Below are positions 7,945 through 15,770 of a stretch of 33,084 bases of DNA, piece after piece (the first letter of the stretch is position 1; each line of letters starts with the position of its first letter). The position numbers and the translations under genes are program-made. Under the pieces are notes generated by a model, which worked only from the letters and a program-made list of their open reading frames with translations, made no database searches and was not told where the DNA came from. The stretch is from Clostridia bacterium (GTDB taxonomy: Bacteria; Bacillota; Clostridia; Oscillospirales; CAG-272). The stretch is taken from the NCBI GenBank assembly GCA_017461385.1, contig JAFTXZ010000013.1:1-33084 (forward strand). The letters are read 5' to 3'.

Positions 7945-10212
7945 ATGAATATTTTCAAGTACAGGTATTTAGCACTAGGCTGTCTTTGTTTTATTCTATG
8001 CCTCCCACTGATGTATTTTATTAGCACGTGGCTAAGGATTGCCCTCCTTATATCAGTGCTTCTTGCTTTTGTTGCTTTAGGAATCTATTGCTACAAGAAA
8101 AGAGGAGAAAGGTCAAAGGAGCTTGTGGTGAGATTTACACCAATTGCATTCTTTGTGGCACTGGCCCTTGTGTTATCTCTTGCATGCTTTAGCCGTGATG
8201 AGCTTTTGGAAGAAAAATATGCAGGCAAGGAAAATGTTTTAATTACTGCTACGGTTGAGGAGGTAGTATATAGCGAGGGATATCTTGGCACGTATCTTGT
8301 TGACGTAGACACAATAGCCGAGGAAAGCGTATCCTTTAGAATTGTTGCTGATATTCCAAGAATAAAGCTAGCCTATGGGGACAAAATCTCCATGCTTGCC
8401 ACTACGTTACCACTTGCCACCTCAAGCATTGGCTTTGACGAAAGGGAGGCGTATCTTGATAAGGGAATTATCTTATGTGCCGAGGCAACGGAATGCGAAA
8501 AAATATCCAACGAAGCAAGCCCGATAATTAAGTGGCTAAAAGATATAAATACGACACTCACCGATAGATTTTCTAAAAATTTATCAGAGGATACAGCCTC
8601 GCTTATGTCTGCCTTGCTTTTGGGAAATAAGGAAAATCTAAGTCCAAGCGTGGAAAGAGATTTTTCAAGACTTGGCATATCTCATATTTTAGCGCTAAGT
8701 GGTATGCATCTTGCTATTATCACAATGCTTCTTGAGCTTTTGCTAAGAATAACCACGATTAAAAACAGGGTAATCTATATTTTAATCTGCATTTGCACCT
8801 TAGCGTTTACTGCCATAACAGGCTTTATAATTTCCTGTGTTAGAGCAGCCCTGATGGTAATAATTTTTCACGTATTTAAGTTCTTTGGCAGAAGAATTGA
8901 TACAATAACTCTGTTGCTTTTGTCAGTAACACTAATTTGTATTTTCTCACCCTATTCTATATTTTCCTTATCACTTCAGCTTTCATTCCTTGCACTACTT
9001 GGTTGTATTCTGTCATCAAGAATAATAAAGGCAGTAAGGTTTTTAAGACGCACACCGACAAAGCCACTAAGGTACGTAGTATTTACCTTTATCACAACTT
9101 TGGTAGTCAGCCTTTGCACCCTGCCGATTTTGGTATTCAAAGTGGGTAGCATACCAATTTTGGCACCCTTGCTTAACATAATAGTAGTTCCAATTTTCAA
9201 TTTTTTAGTTTACGTAGCCTTGGCACACCTTTGTCTTTGCGACGTTAGCTACTTAGGCAATTTTGTTGGCTGGGTGTGTGATTTTATCACGGAAAAGACT
9301 ATGTGGCTCATTAGCTTCTTTTCAAATTTTGACGGAATTTTAGTACCCGTTCAAAATGTAATTCAATACCTTGGAATCCTTGTCTGTGCCATAGCGCTTA
9401 TTTTGTTTGCCATTCTTGGAAAGAAGCACAGAAAAAGGCTGATTGCAACGGGAGTTATAGGCTTAGCAATAATTTTTGCAGGAAGTGCTTTCATTTATAT
9501 TGATAGAGCAAGCAATACCTACGTAGGTGCATACAATACCAGCATGCGCGATTTTGTGTACATAGAGGAGCAAAATCAGTTAACTATAATAGATATGAGC
9601 CAATCTACAAAGAGCACTGCCAACAGGGCAGTTGAGCTTTCAAGGCATCTTGGCTACGGAGAAATTCAACGCTATGTAATAACGGATTTATCAAAGCAAT
9701 CTATTGAGCACTTTCAAAGAATAAGCGAAAAGACAATCTTAAGAAGCATATATTTACCAGAGGGATTGTCTGATTTTGAAAAGGAATCAAGGCTTCAAAT
9801 AGTTGCCTTAGCAGAAAAACAGGGCATTTGTGTATATCAGCTTGAGTCAACTGGGAATCTTGGTGGTGTGGAGCTTGAAATTTGCCTAAATGATGCTATC
9901 CACAGGTCAGAGAGAAGATGTACCTATTTTAAGCTAACCAAGAATGGTCAAGTCATTACTTATCTTGCACCGTCAAGCTATGAGCTAGTAGATACACGGC
10001 CGGAAAAATGGGCTTATGAAAGCGACCTTTTGATTTTGGGCGAGTATGGACCTGTGCCAAGGGAAAAGGCTCATTTTACAACGCCATATCTTGACCTTTG
10101 TATCCTTTTGGGAGATAGCTACGAGCATGTGAGCTATGAGTATGCAAACTCATTAAAGGACTATTTGAGGATTGATGGCGACTTGCCGGTGCGAGTACGC
10201 CTTGAAAAATAG
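7945..10212 (+). CDS. comEC: ComEC/Rec2 family DNA-uptake membrane channel
   Basis: Inner-membrane channel that passes single-stranded DNA into the cell during natural transformation. The 755-residue protein has membrane segments in its first 80 residues, a soluble OB-fold-like stretch (about 90-200), and the competence core with LGISHILALSGMHLAI around 243-260, the family hallmark. A multi-span region runs to about 520. The C-terminal part (about 525-755) sits where many relatives have a metallo-beta-lactamase-like nuclease domain, but the HxHxDH ligand motif is absent. The corresponding stretch reads VITDLSKQSIEHF. A strong AAGGAGAAGG precedes the start. No comEA or other uptake gene is visible here. 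The channel assignment is firm; competence of the organism is unproven. Confidence 0.92.
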   Translation: MNIFKYRYLALGCLCFILCLPLMYFISTWLRIALLISVLLAFVALGIYCYKKRGERSKELVVRFTPIAFFVALALVLSLACFSRDELLEEKYAGKENVLITATVEEVVYSEGYLGTYLVDVDTIAEESVSFRIVADIPRIKLAYGDKISMLATTLPLATSSIGFDEREAYLDKGIILCAEATECEKISNEASPIIKWLKDINTTLTDRFSKNLSEDTASLMSALLLGNKENLSPSVERDFSRLGISHILALSGMHLAIITMLLELLLRITTIKNRVIYILICICTLAFTAITGFIISCVRAALMVIIFHVFKFFGRRIDTITLLLLSVTLICIFSPYSIFSLSLQLSFLALLGCILSSRIIKAVRFLRRTPTKPLRYVVFTFITTLVVSLCTLPILVFKVGSIPILAPLLNIIVVPIFNFLVYVALAHLCLCDVSYLGNFVGWVCDFITEKTMWLISFFSNFDGILVPVQNVIQYLGILVCAIALILFAILGKKHRKRLIATGVIGLAIIFAGSAFIYIDRASNTYVGAYNTSMRDFVYIEEQNQLTIIDMSQSTKSTANRAVELSRHLGYGEIQRYVITDLSKQSIEHFQRISEKTILRSIYLPEGLSDFEKESRLQIVALAEKQGICVYQLESTGNLGGVELEICLNDAIHRSERRCTYFKLTKNGQVITYLAPSSYELVDTRPEKWAYESDLLILGEYGPVPREKAHFTTPYLDLCILLGDSYEHVSYEYANSLKDYLRIDGDLPVRVRLEK

Positions 10213-10246
10213 TTTTACTTGACAAGCAAGTAAAATGTGCTAAAAT
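10213..10246 (+). promoter_or_regulatory. sdaA promoter overlapped by a perfect palindrome
   Basis: TTGACA at 10219-10224, 16-bp spacer, TAAAAT at 10241-10246 preceded by TGC. A 9-bp inverted repeat, TTTTACTTG at 10213-10221 and CAAGTAAAA at 10227-10235 with a 5-base gap, covers the -35 box. No U-tract follows the repeat, so it looks more like a repressor operator than a comEC terminator. Confidence 0.65.
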
Positions 10247-10275
10247 AAAAATAGATTATTTTAGGAGGATACAGT

Positions 10276-11505
10276 ATGCAATCCTTGCGTGAGCTTTATA
10301 AAATTGGTCGCGGACCCTCCAGCTCCCACACTATGGGACCGGAGAAGGCTATAAAGGAAATTAAAAGGGCGCTTCCAGAGGCAGATAGCTTCAAAATCAC
10401 CCTTTACGGCTCCTTAGCCTTGACGGGAAAGGGACACGGAACTGACCGTATTATTAAGGAAACCCTATATCCAATCCCTTGTGAAATTATTTTCGATAAG
10501 GTTACACCATGCCATTTCCACCCAAACACAATGCTTGTGCTTGCATATAAGGGCGAGGAGTGCATTGATAAAAGGCGTGTATATAGCATTGGTGGTGGAA
10601 GTATTCTTTTCGACCACGAAAGCGTGCTGAAAAGTGAGGAGTCTGACGTTTATCCTCATAATTCCTATTCTGAAATTGCAGAGTATTGCCATAGAAAAAA
10701 CATAAGAATTTGGCAATATGTAAAGGAATTTGAGGGTGAGGAAATTTTCGATTACCTTTCCAACGTATGGGAGTGTATGAAAAACTCAATTCGTGAGGGA
10801 CTAACCACAACAGGTGTGTTGCCAGGTGGCTTGAACACTCAGCGTCGCGCACAAATTCTATACAATCAAAGACATATTGATGAGTCAGCTCAAACTCAAG
10901 AAAACCGACTCGTATGCTCCTACGCCTTCGCAGTTAGCGAGCAAAATGCATCGGGTGGCACTATTGTAACGGCTCCAACCTGTGGCTCCTGTGGAGTTTT
11001 GCCATCTGTCCTTATGTATTATCAGGAGAAAAAGGGCTTTAGCGATGAAAAGATTTTACAGGCTCTTGCAACTGGTGGAATTATAGGAAATTTGATTAAG
11101 AAAAACGCATCTATAAGTGGTGCTGAATGTGGTTGTCAAGCAGAGATAGGCTCTGCCTGCTCAATGGCATCGGCAGCTCTTGCCGAGCTTTTTGAAATGG
11201 GACTTGGGCAAATAGAATACGCCTCTGAGGTTGCAATGGAGCATCATTTAGGACTTACCTGCGACCCAATCGGTGGACTTGTTCAAATTCCTTGCATTGA
11301 GAGAAATGCAGTTGCCGCAATGCGTGCAATCAACGCGCTTTCCTTGGCAAACTTTTTAACAGACTCAAGAAAAATCAGCTTCGACATGGTAGTTAAGGTT
11401 ATGTACGAAACAGGCAAAAACCTACTAAGCGACTACCGAGAAACCTCATCAGGAGGCCTTGCGAAGCACTATACAAATCGTACAGGAGAAGAAAATGACG
11501 GCTAA
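10276..11505 (+). CDS. sdaA: L-serine dehydratase, one-chain iron-sulfur type
   Basis: Deaminates L-serine to pyruvate and ammonia, using a [4Fe-4S] cluster rather than pyridoxal phosphate. The 409-residue chain fuses the beta domain (1-150; GPSSSHTMGP at 13-22 and GSLALTGKGHGTD) with the alpha domain (about 160-400; APTCGSCGVLP, GCQAEIGSACSMA and TCDPIGGLVQIPCIERN). The later cysteines are the cluster ligands by family comparison. AGGAGG lies 8 bases before the ATG. The coding end overlaps the next gene by 11 bp, so the three-gene unit to 13311 is probably one transcript. The oxygen-sensitive cluster fits an anaerobe. Some Firmicutes split this enzyme into sdaAA and sdaAB; here it is a single protein as in E. 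coli. Confidence 0.95.
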   Translation: MQSLRELYKIGRGPSSSHTMGPEKAIKEIKRALPEADSFKITLYGSLALTGKGHGTDRIIKETLYPIPCEIIFDKVTPCHFHPNTMLVLAYKGEECIDKRRVYSIGGGSILFDHESVLKSEESDVYPHNSYSEIAEYCHRKNIRIWQYVKEFEGEEIFDYLSNVWECMKNSIREGLTTTGVLPGGLNTQRRAQILYNQRHIDESAQTQENRLVCSYAFAVSEQNASGGTIVTAPTCGSCGVLPSVLMYYQEKKGFSDEKILQALATGGIIGNLIKKNASISGAECGCQAEIGSACSMASAALAELFEMGLGQIEYASEVAMEHHLGLTCDPIGGLVQIPCIERNAVAAMRAINALSLANFLTDSRKISFDMVVKVMYETGKNLLSDYRETSSGGLAKHYTNRTGEENDG

Positions 11506-12454
11506 TGGACAATTTGTCAACGCCATTGACACACTAAATAAGCTAGCAAAGGAGGAGGGCTACCAGGGCGCAAAGGACTGGGCATACAATGCTAGCAAAA
11601 GAGGAATTATTACAATTGATGAAAGCATGGAAATATCTCGGTATGTTGATTTGAGAAACACCATGTGCCATGGCAACTTTGATCTTGTAAGCGTTACCGA
11701 AAGAGAGGTAGCAAGGGTTAATCAATATATTAATATTTTGACAAATGGCAGAATAAAGGAGCCTATAAGAGTGCCAGTGCAGGCAGGGGCGCAAAGGCAA
11801 GCACCGGTGCATATTGGCACTATCTCAAGCGAGCCTCTTTTGCCAATTGCTACAAGAAACGTAAGGCTAAAATTCAATGGTCAGACGGTATGCTTGGCAG
11901 ATATAAAATGCACCTGCTGTGACTGGGGAGATGAGCAGGGCTGGCCAAGCCTTGAGGTGGTGTATATGTCAGGTGAAATAAAGACAATACACTATAACGA
12001 AAACGCAAGAGACCTTGACGGAGATACTCCGGAGGCATATTGTAAGCAATACTCACTTTTCTATAAGGAAAACGGAGAATATTTTTGTGACCTTCTTGGC
12101 GCTACAAGACAAATGCTTCAAAGCGACATTACCCGTGCCTACGAAAAATGCGACAAGAGTGCGATTTATCTTGATAGCTTAATCGTAAACGCACAAAACA
12201 TTTCCTCAATTAAGGCAGACGGCACCTATATTGCCGTAAGCCTGATAAATGGAGAGGTGCTTGAAACTGAGTATACAAAGGATTCCTGCGACCACGACGG
12301 ACACGGTGCTGACGACTACGTAAAGGAATACTCCCTTTACACAAAGGACGGACTTGCAATTTATCCAAACTATGATGAGGCGTGCCTGCTTATGGCAAAA
12401 TACGACTACGAGCACGCTATGAAGCTTTATAAAAAATATCAAAGGAGAAAATAA
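11495..12454 (+). CDS. HEPN-domain protein with duplicated C-terminal domain, function unknown
   Basis: A 319-residue cytosolic protein I cannot assign to a named gene. Residues 1-85 are helical and carry RNTMCH (Arg54, His59), the R-x4-H pattern of HEPN ribonuclease domains, with the usual flanking helices. A proline- and glutamine-rich linker runs from 86 to 120. The rest is two related units of about 95 residues (122-218 and 224-316). Both have a strand-rich start, a G-E-x3-x-Y turn, an acidic D-x-D-G stretch, a (D/E)xYxKxYSL(F/Y) motif, and a helix at the end. I chose the start at 11495, which has AGGAGA just upstream and overlaps sdaA by 11 bp; an earlier start would lie deeper inside sdaA. 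Whether the HEPN site cuts RNA is unknown. Confidence 0.75.
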   Translation: MTANGQFVNAIDTLNKLAKEEGYQGAKDWAYNASKRGIITIDESMEISRYVDLRNTMCHGNFDLVSVTEREVARVNQYINILTNGRIKEPIRVPVQAGAQRQAPVHIGTISSEPLLPIATRNVRLKFNGQTVCLADIKCTCCDWGDEQGWPSLEVVYMSGEIKTIHYNENARDLDGDTPEAYCKQYSLFYKENGEYFCDLLGATRQMLQSDITRAYEKCDKSAIYLDSLIVNAQNISSIKADGTYIAVSLINGEVLETEYTKDSCDHDGHGADDYVKEYSLYTKDGLAIYPNYDEACLLMAKYDYEHAMKLYKKYQRRK

Positions 12455-13311
12455 TGCTTAAGGAAAAAAGAAAGCTTAGCTTTTTAGTTGTTGCCTTAAT
12501 ATACGCCTTTGTTACTCTGGTAGGCGTGTGGGCATATTTGTTACTTTACCCCTTGGTTAATACTTATCTTGCCATATTTTTAGCAGACGTAATAGCCACC
12601 ACCCTTTGCTTCGTTTTTAGCTTGATTTGCAAAAATGCATCGGTTTACGACCCATATTGGAGTGTTCAGCCAATCGTGATTTTGTTCCTTATTTCAATTG
12701 GCTTAGAGATGACGCTGTTTAAGTGGTTGCTTCTTGTGGTAATTGCCTTGTGGGGCATTCGATTAACTGCCAACTGGGCATACACCTTCCAAGACCTTAG
12801 CTGTCAGGATTGGCGCTATACAATGCTAAAGGAGAAAACGGGCAAGCTTTATCCACTTATCAATTTTATAGGAATTCATCAGGTGCCAACGATAGTTGTA
12901 TATTTAGTGATTACCCCTGCAATATCTGCGCTTTTAAGCACGGAGGAGGCAAGTCCGTTTGCTTACATAGGACTTGCAATCTCGCTTGGGGCAACAATCC
13001 TACAATGCGTAGCAGATATTCAAATGCACAGGTATAGAAAAAATAAAAACGCACCATTTATAAGAAACGGAGTTTGGAAATACTCTCGCCATCCTAACTA
13101 CCTGGCAGAAATTCTAATGTGGTGGGGTATAGGAATTGCTTGTACAATTGCAGTGCCAGCCTGCTGGTACTTGCTGGTAGGAGCATTGGCAAACACACTT
13201 CTGTTCATCTTTGTCAGCATACCGATGGCAGAGAAAAGACAGGGCGAAAAGGAAGGCTTTGATAAATATAAAAAGGAAACCAATTATCTCTTGCCCTTCA
13301 AAATTAAATAA
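12454..13311 (+). CDS. DUF1295 membrane protein, steroid 5-alpha-reductase-like
   Basis: A 285-residue integral membrane protein of the DUF1295 family, related to isoprenylcysteine methyltransferases and 5-alpha-reductases. It has about six or seven hydrophobic spans, a D-P-Y-W-S-V motif near residue 65-70, and the C-terminal signature NGVWKYSRHPNYLAEILMWW near 205-224, which in relatives forms the cofactor site. The natural substrate in bacteria is unknown; a lipid or polyprenyl compound is plausible. The start overlaps the previous stop as TAATG, with AAAGGAG upstream, so it is translationally linked to the HEPN protein. A strong terminator follows and ends the sdaA unit. Confidence 0.85.
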   Translation: MLKEKRKLSFLVVALIYAFVTLVGVWAYLLLYPLVNTYLAIFLADVIATTLCFVFSLICKNASVYDPYWSVQPIVILFLISIGLEMTLFKWLLLVVIALWGIRLTANWAYTFQDLSCQDWRYTMLKEKTGKLYPLINFIGIHQVPTIVVYLVITPAISALLSTEEASPFAYIGLAISLGATILQCVADIQMHRYRKNKNAPFIRNGVWKYSRHPNYLAEILMWWGIGIACTIAVPACWYLLVGALANTLLFIFVSIPMAEKRQGEKEGFDKYKKETNYLLPFKIK

Positions 13312-13312
13312 C

Positions 13313-13352
13313 AAAAAAAACACGTAGGAGCGACACTCCTGCGTGCTTTTTT
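13313..13352. terminator. Bidirectional terminator between the DUF1295 gene and truB
   Basis: CACGTAGGAG at 13321-13330 pairs with CTCCTGCGTG at 13336-13345 (one G-T pair, five-base loop). T-run follows on the right and A-run precedes on the left, so it can stop transcription from both sides. Confidence 0.92.
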
Positions 13353-14268
13353 ATATTCTGAATAGCTTTATAGACTTAATAGCTAAGCCTTGGTCGTATT
13401 CCTTTACCTGTCCCAGTGCAAGAAAGCCCATGCTATCGTACACTCTTAAGAACGTACCAACAGGAAATTGCTTTTTTATCTTAGCAAGATAAATTTCACA
13501 GCCACTCCTGAATAGCCTTGAATAAAAGTCGGGCAGAGCTACTGCCTCAGCCTCAGTAAAAAGCTCCTCGGTAGGAATTAAAATTGAGGCTCTTTCCTCG
13601 CTTGTCATACCCTCAAGCTCATCAATTGTGTAGGTATTGTCAATTTTGAAATTGCCACTTAAGGTTCTTTCAAGCTCGGTCATAGTAGCGCCACAGCCAA
13701 GAAATGCACCGATATCTGCGCAAAGAGTCCTTATGTAAGTACCCTTTGAGCAGGCAACTCTGATTTTGTAAATACCCTCAATTTCCGACACTTCCTCGGG
13801 AATTATTGAATAAATAGTAATTTTTCTGCCCTGTCGCTCAATCTCAATGCCCTGTCGCGCCAAATCAACAAGCTTTTGCCCGTTTACCTTTAATGCGCTA
13901 TACATAGGCGGGACTTGCGTAATCTCACCCTCAAAGCTACGGCAGGCTTCAAAAAATTCATTCTTTGTCGGTATTTTCTCACTTGTAGTAAGCACCTTGC
14001 CGGTTATATCCTCAGTGTCCGTTGTTAAGCCAAGACGAAGCTGAGCCACGTATTCCTTATTTTCGGAAAGCAAATACTCACTAGCCTTAGCACTGCGACC
14101 AATAAGAATAGGTAAAACACCAGTTGCCAGTGGGTCAAGCGTTCCGGTGTGGCCAACTTTTTTTGTGCCATAAAGACGCCTTATTTTATTGACAATGTCG
14201 TGGGAGGTAACACCCTTGTGCTTGTTTACAAGCAAAACACCACTTATGTCGTTTTCCTGTTTACTCAT
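13351..14268 (-). CDS. truB: tRNA pseudouridine-55 synthase
   Basis: Makes pseudouridine at position 55 in the T-loop of tRNAs. The 305-residue protein starts SGVLLVNKHKGVTSHD and has VGHTGTLDPLATGVL at about 38-52, with catalytic Asp45. The central TEDITGK segment and a RTLCADIG motif also fit TruB, and a PUA-like region ends the chain. I put the start at 14268, where the ATG overlaps the nrnA stop by 8 bases (ATGAGTAA). A longer reading to 14310 would lie wholly inside nrnA. It is last in rbfA-nrnA-truB. ribF, often next, is not here; a terminator follows. Confidence 0.96.
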   Translation of the reverse strand: MSKQENDISGVLLVNKHKGVTSHDIVNKIRRLYGTKKVGHTGTLDPLATGVLPILIGRSAKASEYLLSENKEYVAQLRLGLTTDTEDITGKVLTTSEKIPTKNEFFEACRSFEGEITQVPPMYSALKVNGQKLVDLARQGIEIERQGRKITIYSIIPEEVSEIEGIYKIRVACSKGTYIRTLCADIGAFLGCGATMTELERTLSGNFKIDNTYTIDELEGMTSEERASILIPTEELFTEAEAVALPDFYSRLFRSGCEIYLAKIKKQFPVGTFLRVYDSMGFLALGQVKEYDQGLAIKSIKLFRI

Positions 14269-15244
14269 TATTTTTCTTGTATTCCTCAATGTATTTAGAG
14301 AAAAGCTCAACCACTAATTTCTTTGCTTCATCTGGAGAATTACAATAAATTGTAGCACCAGATGCCCTGTGATGGCCTCCACCGCCAATGCTTGCGCAGG
14401 CGTGAGATACGTCAATATTAACGTTTGATCTGGAGGAAAGGAAAAACTTTCTAGGCTCGTCCTTGCTTTGCTTAAGAGTCAAGGCAACCAAAACACCCTC
14501 AATACCACGAACAAGACTAACAGCATCGGAAATGTCGCTTTCCACAATTCCATTCGCTTGCTTAATCTCGTTTGTGAATACTGCAATTGATAAAGCATTG
14601 TCGCAATAAAACTGCATAATCTCATAGGTAAGCCTTTGCGCCTTGATTTCTCCGACGGTTTTGGAATCAAACATAATTCTGTTTATTTCGGCGTGGTCAA
14701 TACCGCTTTTCAAGATTTCAGATGCATAAAGCATAGTGCTAGGTGTAACGTTTGAATACTTAAAACCACCTGTATCGGAGCTCATTCCTGCATAAACACA
14801 TTCAAAAAAGTGTAGAGGTAGCTTCTTAATAGCGCCCATTTTCTTAGCTAGAGCATAGATGTTTTCACAGTTAGATGCACGAAAATCCTCGTAGTAATCA
14901 GCGAAGCGAGTATTCATTTCGTGGTGGTCAATAATTAAATCAACCCTGTCCTTTAATGTTGCAAGAGAGCCAAGCTGTGAGGGAGATGCCACGTCAACCG
15001 CAACCAATCTTTCATAGCCCTTATCAGTATAGCTAGTATCTGCGCCCTTAAGAATAAAGTCAAATCTGGAGGATGGAGTGTCAGAGCAGGCAATGTCAGC
15101 CTCAGAGCCAAAGACACTTAGCAAATGATTAAGAGCCATCGCACTGCCAAGAGTGTCGGGGTCGGGATTTTGATGGGTGAGAATAAGAGTTTTCTGTGGC
15201 TTCTTTAGTCTTTTAGCCAATGTTGAAAGATTAATTTTATTCAT
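14261..15244 (-). CDS. nrnA: DHH/DHHA1 phosphoesterase, NrnA-type nanoRNase
   Basis: Degrades short oligoribonucleotides and may also dephosphorylate pAp; it belongs to the Bacillus NrnA (YtqI) group. The 327-residue protein has motif I THQNPDPDTLGSA at 23-35, Asp84 in VDVAS, the DHH motif at 106-108 (IDHHEMN), and GGGHHRASGAT in the C-terminal DHHA1 domain. The manganese ligands are therefore intact. The chosen ATG at 15244 overlaps the rbfA stop by 8 bases (ATGAATAA), and the end overlaps truB by 8. This middle position between rbfA and truB is standard in Firmicutes, which supports the name. Another DHH phosphatase such as pAp- or c-di-AMP-oligonucleotide-specific activity is possible. Confidence 0.9.
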   Translation of the reverse strand: MNKINLSTLAKRLKKPQKTLILTHQNPDPDTLGSAMALNHLLSVFGSEADIACSDTPSSRFDFILKGADTSYTDKGYERLVAVDVASPSQLGSLATLKDRVDLIIDHHEMNTRFADYYEDFRASNCENIYALAKKMGAIKKLPLHFFECVYAGMSSDTGGFKYSNVTPSTMLYASEILKSGIDHAEINRIMFDSKTVGEIKAQRLTYEIMQFYCDNALSIAVFTNEIKQANGIVESDISDAVSLVRGIEGVLVALTLKQSKDEPRKFFLSSRSNVNIDVSHACASIGGGGHHRASGATIYCNSPDEAKKLVVELFSKYIEEYKKNNE

Positions 15245-15605
15245 TTTCGCCCTCGTCGTCCTCATCCTTAATGTCAAGAGTTTTCAAAACCGAGTGAATG
15301 TATGAGCCGTATTCAGCCGAGCCGTCGTATTCAAAGGTAAGCTGAGGAGTGATTCTAAGATTAACACGTCTGGCAAGCTCTGTCCTTAAAAAGCCAGTTG
15401 CACTCTTAAGACCCTTCATTACCTCGTTTTTGTCGCCAACTAAAACGGAGAAATAAATCTTTGCAAACTTAAGGTCTCCCGTAACCTGCGCACCTGTGAT
15501 GGAGACCATAGCCTCAGAAACTCTGGGGTCCTTTACATCACGAATAATTTGTGCAAGCTCCTCCTTAACTGCATCGTTTATTCTATCGCGTCTATATTTT
15601 GCCAT
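15237..15605 (-). CDS. rbfA: Ribosome-binding factor A
   Basis: Binds the 30S subunit and helps late 16S rRNA maturation, especially in the cold. The 122-residue protein matches the family throughout: RRDRINDAVKEELAQII at the start, VKDPRVSEAMVSIT, then FAKIYFSVL and the C-terminal RITPQLTFEYD. The final acidic tail is common. AAAGGAA lies 8 bases before the ATG. In most Firmicutes it follows infB in the nusA-infB cluster. Here it has its own promoter and starts the unit, with divergent rmuC upstream, so the cluster has been split in this lineage. Confidence 0.95.
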   Translation of the reverse strand: MAKYRRDRINDAVKEELAQIIRDVKDPRVSEAMVSITGAQVTGDLKFAKIYFSVLVGDKNEVMKGLKSATGFLRTELARRVNLRITPQLTFEYDGSAEYGSYIHSVLKTLDIKDEDDEGENE

Positions 15606-15660
15606 AATAAATTCCTTTCGTAGTCTAATATAAATTCCTATTTGTGCTGGGATTTAATAT

Positions 15661-15688
15661 ATTATAACACAATTACATGTAAATTCAA
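15661..15688 (-). promoter_or_regulatory. Promoter for rbfA-nrnA-truB
   Basis: On the minus strand TTGAAT (plus 15683-15688), 16-bp spacer, TATAAT (plus 15661-15666) preceded by TGT. It lies 56 bp before the rbfA start. Confidence 0.78.
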
Positions 15689-15706
15689 ATAAATTTTTTA
15701 CATTCA

Positions 15707-15735
15707 TTGATTTTTATATGAAACAATGGTAAAAT
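15707..15735 (+). promoter_or_regulatory. Promoter for the rmuC operon
   Basis: TTGATT at 15707-15712, 17-bp spacer, TAAAAT at 15730-15735 preceded by TGG. Back to back with the rbfA promoter but, unlike cysE/comEC, not overlapping it. Confidence 0.7.
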
Positions 15736-15770
15736 GAAAATAACCAAATATCCCAAAAAGGAGACACTAA

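Noticed and set aside
10213-10235. Terminator for comEC
   Set aside because: The stem is AT-rich, no U-tract follows, and it overlaps a near-consensus promoter. An operator fits better.
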